A stretch of 64,000 nt of DNA from positions 1-64,000 of the forward strand of contig CP072660.1 of the NCBI GenBank assembly GCA_029637525.1. Reading direction: 5' to 3'. Position numbers and translations under genes: made by a program. Positions 7,799 through 14,836 of the stretch are shown here, one piece after another. Source of the DNA: Desulfurococcaceae archaeon MEX13E-LK6-19. GTDB taxonomy: Archaea; Thermoproteota; Thermoprotei_A; Sulfolobales; Desulfurococcaceae. Within the stretch, counting starts at the first letter, position 1. Each line of letters starts with the position of its first letter. Under the pieces are notes generated by a model. That model was not told the origin of the DNA and searched no databases. It saw nothing but the letters and a program-made list of their open reading frames with translations.

Positions 7799-9172
7799 TT
7801 ATATGGAGAGTAATGTATCAACTTCCTCGAGTAGTTCCGCTATACGTTTCCCTTTCCAAGACAAATAGTAAAGACGCCTACCACCTTCGTCTTTTGAATA
7901 TATAACTCCTTTTCTTTCAAGTTCATGGAGATGCTGGTAAACTGCTTGCAAAGTTACTTTTGTTTTGAGGTTTTTCCATATAGCATAACCATGAAGCCCC
8001 TCTTTCTCTTTAAGTAACTTAATAATTTCTGTTTTGGTGTCTTTGTAGAATATTGTTGTACGTTCTCTTTTCTTGATGCCCAAATATTGTTCGTAGCCTT
8101 TGAGCCCATGTCCTGTAATAATTACTACAACCCTCTCCTTACGCTCGATCTCTTTACCCGTAACTTTGATAAGACCTGCCACAGCTGATGCAGCAGACGG
8201 TTCTATAAATAAGCCTTCATATCGCGCCATTATTTCTCCTGCTTTAAATATATCTTTTGACGATACAGGTACTATAACTCCCTTTGTGCTCTTTATGACT
8301 TCAATAATTTCTTTCATAAACGGTGGAAAACTATATGATAAGCCTATGATTGGTTTTTCTTCACACAAATAATTCGTGAGACCGAGTTTCTCGAGAATAC
8401 CCACATTACTGCAATGAACCACGCCTATTATTCTCGGTATTCGTCTTACAATATTGTTGTCATAAAGTTCCTTGTATCCATGATATATAGAATACATTGT
8501 TAAGCCCGATCCCACAGGCAAGACTATAGCGTCAACATCATCTCCAAGTTTCATGTATATTTCATAGGCAATTGTTTTCAATCCTTCAATACTTAGTGGA
8601 TTTGCTTCACTAGTTGCATTGTACACATTTTCTCCAGCAACAATATTGTTCACAAAAGAGTATACGTCATCAAGGGATTCCCCTCTTTGTACAACCTCTG
8701 CTCCCAGGCTTTTCATGAAAACTATCTTAGAATAATCAGCATCCCTCGGCACGTATGTAACGACCTTCAAACCTAATCTAGCAGCATATGCTGCTAACGA
8801 TGCTCCAGCATTACCATCTGTCGCGCATACAAGTTTTTGGTAACCTTCGGTCTTTGCGTGAGAAGTTATCAGGGCTGCTACTCTATCCCTAAAACTACCA
8901 GTAGGATTCCTTCCTTCGTCTTTAAAATGAAGACTATGTAGACCCAGGTTCTTAGCTAGATATACACTTTCAATAAGAGGTGTAAAACCCTCACCTAGAG
9001 AATTACGTATTTGTATATTCGGGAGAAGATCTTTGAATCGCCATATACCCTGTTCCTCTTCATGAATTCTCCAGGCAAGACCGTGTTCCGGATGTAGAAT
9101 GTTATTGCATTTAGGACATCTAAGTAACGGTTTACTTATAGTGAACCCACATCTCGTACAAATAAACATCAT
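7799..9172 (-). CDS. Threonine-synthase-like protein fused to a PadR-type winged helix; PLP lysine missing
   Basis: Domains in order: an N-terminal zinc ribbon (CTRCG, CPKCN), a fold-type II PLP enzyme body similar to threonine synthase, and a C-terminal winged helix of about 80 residues (LHGYAIW, AVYQHLHELERKGVI, GRRLYYLSWKGK) closely resembling PadR regulators. The Schiff-base lysine expected in NPTGSFKDR is arginine here (GSFRDR, codon AGG, about residue 95). The canonical enzyme at 34633 keeps the lysine. It may therefore be a ligand-sensing transcription factor rather than an enzyme. I chose ATG 9172, with GTG 9181 also possible. It lies upstream of ECF module 1 on the same strand. Confidence 0.8.
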   Translation of the reverse strand: MMFICTRCGFTISKPLLRCPKCNNILHPEHGLAWRIHEEEQGIWRFKDLLPNIQIRNSLGEGFTPLIESVYLAKNLGLHSLHFKDEGRNPTGSFRDRVAALITSHAKTEGYQKLVCATDGNAGASLAAYAARLGLKVVTYVPRDADYSKIVFMKSLGAEVVQRGESLDDVYSFVNNIVAGENVYNATSEANPLSIEGLKTIAYEIYMKLGDDVDAIVLPVGSGLTMYSIYHGYKELYDNNIVRRIPRIIGVVHCSNVGILEKLGLTNYLCEEKPIIGLSYSFPPFMKEIIEVIKSTKGVIVPVSSKDIFKAGEIMARYEGLFIEPSAASAVAGLIKVTGKEIERKERVVVIITGHGLKGYEQYLGIKKRERTTIFYKDTKTEIIKLLKEKEGLHGYAIWKNLKTKVTLQAVYQHLHELERKGVIYSKDEGGRRLYYLSWKGKRIAELLEEVDTLLSI

Positions 9173-9251
9173 TTTACTCACTCAATACCCTACATTGCTT
9201 TTGAATACATGGAAGAAGATAGTCGTAAGCAAGCTATTATTCACTAACAAC

Positions 9252-9923
9252 TTAGAGCTTTATAGTATATCTACGTTCTTCGGCTAACACAACAAGTCTT
9301 ATTCCTTTCTCTTCAAGAATCTCCCGTACATCACTAGGCATTATTGCTAATATATCTGGTGGAGCAACAACCATCACCCAATTATATTTAGGTCTTTCAA
9401 TTAATGCTGAACCTATACTGCTAGCAAATGTTTTTAATTGTGTTCTCGTATCTCCGACTGGCTCTACTACCCAAACACCAATTTTTTCTTCATCACTGTA
9501 GGCGATCAAATCAGGAGACAATGGTTTTCCAGGTTTCTTTACTTCTTCAACATTATAGCCACGGCTTTTTAATCCCTCGGCTACTCCACGGATAATTCTT
9601 TTACGTCCTGCAGTCATAGTCTTTTGTTCAAGATACTTCTCTATGGGGCCATGGATCTCGGGATCGTATAATGTATATCTTCCTCTACCTATTCTAAAGA
9701 GAAACAGTTTCTCGGGATCCTTGTATCTATCTTTACTATTACCATTAACCGTCACAAGGTCTATCTCAAAATCAAGGCTTGTAAGTGACCTCGTAGGGTC
9801 TATATGGTTTCGTGCATACTCTATGAGCTCTTTACGAGTAAAACTAGTCTTACCTCTCTTTACGAGTTCCAGTGCTGCTTTCTTCAATACTAGCCATGTA
9901 GGTTCTCTCTCTTCGTAATCCAT
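9252..9923 (-). CDS. Conserved archaeal protein with wHTH-like N-terminus and nuclease-like C-terminal domain
   Basis: This 223-residue protein was not recognised with certainty. The first 90 residues look like a winged helix (FTRKELIEYARNH, then a basic turn GRGRYTLYD). The second half (about 115-223) alternates strands and helices with KPGKPLSPDLIAY followed by VWVVEPVGD. This is reminiscent of restriction-endonuclease-like folds (D...E-x-V), but a catalytic Lys is not obvious. The ATG at 9923 follows AGGTGG by eight bases and is preferred to GTG 9935. A TATA-like AAATTTATAC lies about 80 bases upstream. Confidence 0.55.
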   Translation of the reverse strand: MDYEEREPTWLVLKKAALELVKRGKTSFTRKELIEYARNHIDPTRSLTSLDFEIDLVTVNGNSKDRYKDPEKLFLFRIGRGRYTLYDPEIHGPIEKYLEQKTMTAGRKRIIRGVAEGLKSRGYNVEEVKKPGKPLSPDLIAYSDEEKIGVWVVEPVGDTRTQLKTFASSIGSALIERPKYNWVMVVAPPDILAIMPSDVREILEEKGIRLVVLAEERRYTIKL

Positions 9924-10104
9924 TGAGTTACCCACCTTCCAAGCCTATCTGCTTTCCCTATGCTACTCACTATCTAGCTAGATCACTATAGCCGGGTATA
10001 AATTTATTTATCCAAGAGGTTTGACAATAATTCTTTACAACATAAGAATAAACAAAATAAAATAAAGACAAATAAAATAATGAGTTCTACAAAAGCTATT
10101 CTTT

Positions 10105-10956
10105 TTATTTTCTACCCTCTAGGGTCTCAACAAGAGTTTCGGCCAACTGCTTAAGTACCTGGGCGGCATCGCCATTGGGATACTCTATAAGGTATGGAAC
10201 TCCCTTATCAATAGCCTTACCTATATAGGGATCAAGAGGTATCTTTGCTAATAGTTTTGTATTATACTTTTCTGCCAGTTCCTCACCAGTACTTCTTCCA
10301 AGGAGGTAGTATACTTCACCACACTTGGGACATTTAAAGTAGCTCATATTTTCAACTATTCCTAGTAGTTTTATCCCGTTCTTTACAACAAAATTAATCG
10401 CTTTTGCTACAACTGTTTCGGAGAGAACACCTGGTGCTGTAACAATAATTGCTCCGTCAAGATCATTTATTACTTGAACTATAGTTATTGCCTCATCTCC
10501 TGTTCCTGGCGGAAGGTCTATTATTAAATAGTCTAGCTCACCCCATACAACATTAGCTAGAAATTCCATTATAGCTCTTGATACAAGCGGGCCCCTCCAT
10601 ACAATTGGTATATCTGGTTTCTCAAGCATTAGATTTGTTGCCACAACTCTTACTCCTAATGGTCCTGTCGCAGGCAGTATTCCTTCTTCACTGGCATATA
10701 ATCTAATATTTTCCATACCATAGGCTGTTGGAATAGATGAACCATGTATATCTGCATCAAGTATACCAACATTATAGCCTTTGTCGGCAAGAGCTAGAGC
10801 CAGCATTGATGAAATAAATGTTTTCCCCACTCCCCCTTTTCCACTGAGTACGATAACTTTATGTTTCACGTTCTTTAGACGCTTTCTTGCCTCGCCTATG
10901 AGCGAAAAAACATTTGCTCCTGGCATGGGCTTCCTGTCGGCTGATTGTGTAGCCAC
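10105..10956 (-). CDS. Mrp/NBP35-family P-loop ATPase, Fe-S cluster carrier
   Basis: This cytoplasmic ATPase of the Mrp/ApbC/NBP35 group binds a bridging 4Fe-4S cluster in a dimer and delivers it to target apoproteins. It has the deviant Walker A SGKGGVGKT near residue 40, the ADIHGSS switch region, the Walker-B-like DYLIIDLPPGTGDE, and the C-terminal cluster-binding CPKC (FKCPKCGE). The usual N-terminal DUF59 domain is absent, as in most archaeal forms. GTG 10956 is preferred because AGGTG lies eight bases upstream; GTG 10965 overlaps that site. It is divergent from mevalonate kinase. Confidence 0.92.
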   Translation of the reverse strand: MATQSADRKPMPGANVFSLIGEARKRLKNVKHKVIVLSGKGGVGKTFISSMLALALADKGYNVGILDADIHGSSIPTAYGMENIRLYASEEGILPATGPLGVRVVATNLMLEKPDIPIVWRGPLVSRAIMEFLANVVWGELDYLIIDLPPGTGDEAITIVQVINDLDGAIIVTAPGVLSETVVAKAINFVVKNGIKLLGIVENMSYFKCPKCGEVYYLLGRSTGEELAEKYNTKLLAKIPLDPYIGKAIDKGVPYLIEYPNGDAAQVLKQLAETLVETLEGRK

Positions 10957-11034
10957 TGCAAGCACACCTACAGCCTATAAGCAAGTTCTTGGTTAATATA
11001 TTATGGTTAACATAAACGTGTGGTGTATTAAAAT

Positions 11035-11979
11035 ATGAGGGTTTGCGCAAGAGCTCCCGCGAAGACAATATTGTTTGGGGAACACTTTGTTGTCTTGGGT
11101 AGACCAGCTCTCGTGGCGGCCATTAATATTTATGCGAAAGTATGCATCGAGGACAATGATAAACTTGTTGTTGAATCAAAGAATCTCGGACTAAGGCTTA
11201 CAGAGGATAATGTTCCTGAACAACTTAAACCATACCAGATAATTATTAATGAACTAGTTCAAGATAAGAGTAAAAAATGTTTTCACGCATTAATAGAATC
11301 CGATATCCCTGTAGGTGCTGGAATGGGATCAAGTGCTGCTACTTCTGTAGCATTCACAGCAGCTTTAGCAAAATTCCTGGGCTTAGAACTTAGTTTAGAC
11401 GAGATCTCTAGGATAGCGTTTAAAGCAGAACAATTTGTACATGGAAAGCCTAGTGGTATAGACAATACTATCTCTACTTACGGCGGGATATTATACTATA
11501 AAAAAGGCATGTTCAAGAGAATAAGTATTTCATGGCCTGAAGACTACTACCTGGTACTAGCAGACACGGGCGTCGAAAGGTCAACAAAGGATGCGGTGAA
11601 AAAAGTTCTAGACCGTTACAATAGAAGGAAAACCGTTATGGAACACATTTATAATGCAGCTGAAGAAATAGTTGATGCAGCATTAAAAGCTCTCAAAGAA
11701 AAAGATATGGATACACTTGGAGAACTAATGAACATAAATCACGGCTTACTCGTATCAATAGGTGTAGCCATCCCGGAAACCGAACTGATCGTCCATAATT
11801 CATTAAAAGCCGGCGCTATTGGAGCAAAAATAACTGGAGCCGGAATGGGTGGCTCTGTTCTTCTGCTTGTCAGAAACGACAACCTGGAAAACGTGATAAA
11901 GCATTTGAGCAACTATGCAAAAGCAACCTATGTCTCAAAACCTGTAGATAAAGGCGTTGAAGTATATATTGCCGAGTAA
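11035..11979 (+). CDS. mvk: Mevalonate kinase
   Basis: A GHMP-family kinase that phosphorylates mevalonate in isoprenoid synthesis for archaeal ether lipids. The 314 residues match archaeal enzymes. Motifs: APAKTILFGEHFVV at the N-terminus, the phosphate-binding loop PVGAGMGSSAA (about 93-103), GKPSGIDNTIS with the catalytic Asp region, and the C-terminal KITGAGMGGS. It starts at ATG 11035; a short leader and the divergent Mrp promoter share the 78-base gap. No other mevalonate pathway gene is adjacent. Confidence 0.95.
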   Translation: MRVCARAPAKTILFGEHFVVLGRPALVAAINIYAKVCIEDNDKLVVESKNLGLRLTEDNVPEQLKPYQIIINELVQDKSKKCFHALIESDIPVGAGMGSSAATSVAFTAALAKFLGLELSLDEISRIAFKAEQFVHGKPSGIDNTISTYGGILYYKKGMFKRISISWPEDYYLVLADTGVERSTKDAVKKVLDRYNRRKTVMEHIYNAAEEIVDAALKALKEKDMDTLGELMNINHGLLVSIGVAIPETELIVHNSLKAGAIGAKITGAGMGGSVLLLVRNDNLENVIKHLSNYAKATYVSKPVDKGVEVYIAE

Positions 11980-12026
11980 CCTAGGTGGTCATCTTATATA
12001 CCTCTTTAGTAGTACAGTAACTATAA

Positions 12027-12080
12027 GGGATGAAGAGAGGTTGCGTACAGAATAATGAAGAAACTCCCATGGACTGACCC
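12027..12080 (+). ncRNA. Candidate C/D-box guide sRNA
   Basis: The parts come in the right order and spacing: GGG stem (12027-12029), box C ATGAAGA (12030-12036), an 11-base guide, box D' CAGA (12048-12051), a 3-base spacer, box C' ATGAAGA (12055-12061), a 12-base guide, box D CTGA (12074-12077) and CCC stem (12078-12080). Archaeal C/D sRNAs of about 55 bases methylate 2'-OH groups of rRNA or tRNA. Both C boxes deviate from RTGATGA at one position in the same way, while the GA pairs of the K-turn are kept. It abuts the ATG at 12081. The target was not identified. Confidence 0.55.
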
Positions 12081-12434
12081 ATGAAGACCGAAAAAATCAC
12101 TAAAGAAATGCTTGACAAACTATACTCTATTCTCGAGGAATACAAGAGAAAACTATATGACTACAATAGACTTGTATCCGAAAAAGGATACCGTCTAAAG
12201 CCTGTACATATAGTTGTTAAAAAGACTAAACTAGGGACAGTAAAATACATGTATTTTGGAAGATACTGGTATAAAGTAGTTTATGTAGGGAAATCTGGTA
12301 AGACAAGCAAAGTAAAATGGGTATATCTGGGTAAAGAGAAGCCGGAAAAAGAACTACCAGATCCGCCTAGACATCCTCTTGAAGGTCTTGTAGTGAAAAT
12401 AGATAGTACAGGAATATATGTTATAACTAGCTAG
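12081..12434 (+). CDS. Small basic protein of unknown function
   Basis: The 117 residues have an N-terminal helix (TKEMLDKLYSILEEYKRKL), then a strongly basic, Tyr-rich beta region (VKYMYFGRYWYKVVYVGK and the following KVKWVYLGKE). Tyr/Lys strand repeats of this sort are common in nucleic-acid-binding proteins, but no family is recognised. The ATG directly follows the candidate C/D sRNA and has no GGTG site. Either it is translated from a leaderless or unusual transcript, or the start is the internal ATG at 12108. It converges on dph6, two bases away. Confidence 0.55.
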   Translation: MKTEKITKEMLDKLYSILEEYKRKLYDYNRLVSEKGYRLKPVHIVVKKTKLGTVKYMYFGRYWYKVVYVGKSGKTSKVKWVYLGKEKPEKELPDPPRHPLEGLVVKIDSTGIYVITS

Positions 12435-12436
12435 AT

Positions 12437-13126
12437 CTAGTTTTTATCGATCAAAACAGCATCTCTTATCACTAGATATCCATATCCTGCTGGAAACCAT
12501 TTTTTCTCATATTCTTTTATCATAACACGTTTCTTCATGATAACGGAGTCTATGACAAAGGTTTCAATCTCTCCACCTTCACCAACAGGGCTTAACTTGT
12601 ATTTTCTACAAAGAGAGAGGAATTCCTCAATATTTTCCTTGGTTATACTCTTTCCTAGCCATTTGCTTGTAAGCCCGTAAGCCTGTACCGCCGTTATAAT
12701 GAATTCTTCTTTCTCTATTTCTCTGCGAAGCACTTGTTCTTGGTCAGTACCCCATAATGGGGCGTAGTGGTTTAGACCTAGTTTCTCTGCTATAATATCG
12801 ACTCGTTTTTTCTGATAGAGACTTGCAACAGCTCCCGTAACTATTGTGTCAATACCATATTTCTCTTTGATATTCTTGAAACCATTATAGAACTCCATTA
12901 CCTCGTCTTCTTTAACTCCACTAACGTCAATATATTCAATCGGTATACCTAGTGCTTCAGCGTGTAGTTTAGTCCATTTAATATTTACTGTATGAAACAT
13001 CCAGGAATCGCTTCTCCTAGGCGTTGCAACAACCAGAACAACCACTTCAATACCGTTACCTATTGCTTCTATAACCGCGTAGTGCGAGTCTTTACCACCA
13101 GTGTATAGAGCTGCTGCTTTCTTCAA
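12437..13126 (-). CDS. dph6: Diphthine--ammonia ligase (Dph6-type ATP pyrophosphatase)
   Basis: This enzyme completes diphthamide on translation elongation factor aEF2 by ATP-dependent amidation of diphthine. The N-terminal PP-loop TGGKDSHYA (about residues 9-17) marks the adenine-nucleotide alpha hydrolase fold. The middle contains conserved TGAVASLYQKKRV, LWGTDQEQVL and GLTSKWLGK, and the end has GEGGEIETFV, all typical of the DPH6 family. The 229 residues are the usual archaeal length, without the C-terminal domains of eukaryotic forms. Confidence 0.9.
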   Translation of the reverse strand: MKKAAALYTGGKDSHYAVIEAIGNGIEVVVLVVATPRRSDSWMFHTVNIKWTKLHAEALGIPIEYIDVSGVKEDEVMEFYNGFKNIKEKYGIDTIVTGAVASLYQKKRVDIIAEKLGLNHYAPLWGTDQEQVLRREIEKEEFIITAVQAYGLTSKWLGKSITKENIEEFLSLCRKYKLSPVGEGGEIETFVIDSVIMKKRVMIKEYEKKWFPAGYGYLVIRDAVLIDKN

Positions 13127-13229
13127 TAGTACTCGACCCTAACACGTTATCTAGGACAGTTTCATTTCTAACAACTATAATATAACTCTAGTACTTCATT
13201 AAATAGTAGCTAGTACTGAGGTATGAATT

Positions 13230-13469
13230 ATGGAGCATCATCTTAGGATGCTGTATCGTCTTCTTTGCTTGGCAACATTAGTTGTTACAATGCTATCAAC
13301 AATACTTTCATTCACAGCATATATTATCAAGAATGACGTGTCCTATTGTTACTATACGATACTATGGTTTGTCTTGACTATGATTACTCTATACCTCTAT
13401 AAGTCTGAAACGCGACGGAGAAAGGTAGCAGGGACGGGAAGGGATTTCAATGACAATAATGTTATCTAA
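13230..13469 (+). CDS. Small two-helix membrane protein
   Basis: A 79-residue product with two hydrophobic segments (about residues 11-33 and 42-58) joined by a short polar loop with Tyr and Cys, and a basic C-terminal tail (ETRRRKVAGTGR). No family is recognised. It starts at ATG behind a weak GAGGTATG site and ends 36 bases before mre11, so it may be cotranscribed with mre11-rad50, though no functional link is known. Confidence 0.5.
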   Translation: MEHHLRMLYRLLCLATLVVTMLSTILSFTAYIIKNDVSYCYYTILWFVLTMITLYLYKSETRRRKVAGTGRDFNDNNVI

Positions 13470-13505
13470 GATAGAGCCGGCGAATTATTTTATTAGACGG
13501 GGTGT

Positions 13506-14816
13506 ATGTATAGATTGCTTGTAGCTCATTTAGCTGACATACATTTGGGTAAGCAACAGTATAGACTTGAATATAGGGAATTTGATGTATATAATTTGTT
13601 TCTCGAAGCTCTTGAGCAATGTATTAGAGACCATGTAGACATGATCTTGATCACTGGAGATTTATTTGATGAACCCCGCCCAAGAGTTAATGCATTAAAG
13701 ACTGTCATTGATGGTTTGAGGAAGGTTATTTCACATGATATAAAAGTCATAATTACTCCTGGCGATCATGATGTACCTAAAAGACGTGATAGACTGGTAA
13801 TCGATATATTACCCGATATTGTCGATGGAGTATACTCCCTAGGCTATATACGTGGTGAAACTAGTATTGTAGAAAAAGTATTTGAACAGAAGAAGCTCGC
13901 CTTATACGCAATACCATTTATACCGCATAAAAATATCGCAAAGAAGCTTCTTCCAAAATTCCTAGAGGATTCTAGGAGGTTTTTCAGTACGCATAAAGAG
14001 TACAGGAAAATACTGCTTGCACATTATAGTCTAAAAGAGCTTCTACCTTATGATGCAATGTTTTCAATAACACAAATACCAAGTGTAGATTATGCTGCTT
14101 TCGGGCACATTCATGATCGTATAAAACAATACATACCAAGCGGTGGAGTATTAGCATATCCTGGTAGTATAGATATATTCAGTATAAACGAGGCTATTTC
14201 ATGGAAAGACAAAGGAAAAGGATTCAACATAATAGATTTATCGAAAAAAGATATAACAATAGAGTCAATACACTGGGTTAATCTCGATATTAGACCCCAA
14301 TATGTAATTGATATAGATAAACACAATATTGAAAAACTACATGATATGCTTACAGAACTAGTCAATACAAGTACGATCAAACCAATAATTGTTCATGTAA
14401 AGGCACGTATACCAGAACATGCTGTTACAACACTACGTGCACATACAAATAGGGCTATGATCACTCATGGAGATGCCCTATTCATAAGGCTTTATGTTGA
14501 GACAATAGAAGAAAACAATACGATTAAAGAAGGAGAGCGATTAAAGGAGGAATTAGATGAAGCAAGCATTATAGCGTCATTAATAAAATCAACTAAAGAA
14601 GTTGCGGAACACATAGTAGAGTTGGCCGAAAAACTAGCCTCAGGAGAATATACCAGAGAAGACATAGAAAAAATACTTAAAGAACTATACAGTGAATGGT
14701 TTAAACATATAGATGTAAAGACCTATAATACACTAGCCAAAACTACCTTAGAGAAGAAACAACCCAAAACTGATACGAAGAAACCAAGAAATATACTAGA
14801 CTTCTTACAACATTAA
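13506..14816 (+). CDS. mre11: Mre11 DNA repair nuclease
   Basis: A Mn-dependent 3'-5' exonuclease/endonuclease that works with Rad50 at double-strand breaks. The 436 residues carry the calcineurin-like phosphoesterase motifs AHLADIHLGK (metal ligands Asp and His), ITGDLFDEP, PGDHDVP, LAHYSL and FGHIHD. Motif III reads GDHD instead of the more usual GNHD. A C-terminal helical region after the capping domain should bind the Rad50 coiled-coil base. ATG 13506 follows GGGGTG closely. rad50 starts 20 bases after its stop; herA and nurA, often linked in archaea, are not here. Confidence 0.95.
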   Translation: MYRLLVAHLADIHLGKQQYRLEYREFDVYNLFLEALEQCIRDHVDMILITGDLFDEPRPRVNALKTVIDGLRKVISHDIKVIITPGDHDVPKRRDRLVIDILPDIVDGVYSLGYIRGETSIVEKVFEQKKLALYAIPFIPHKNIAKKLLPKFLEDSRRFFSTHKEYRKILLAHYSLKELLPYDAMFSITQIPSVDYAAFGHIHDRIKQYIPSGGVLAYPGSIDIFSINEAISWKDKGKGFNIIDLSKKDITIESIHWVNLDIRPQYVIDIDKHNIEKLHDMLTELVNTSTIKPIIVHVKARIPEHAVTTLRAHTNRAMITHGDALFIRLYVETIEENNTIKEGERLKEELDEASIIASLIKSTKEVAEHIVELAEKLASGEYTREDIEKILKELYSEWFKHIDVKTYNTLAKTTLEKKQPKTDTKKPRNILDFLQH

Positions 14817-14836
14817 ATGCGGGGTTACACGAAATT

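Noticed and set aside
10985-11030. GTTAA...TTAAC inverted repeat in the mrp/mvk divergent promoter
   Set aside because: Only five base pairs per arm in AT-rich DNA; expected by chance.
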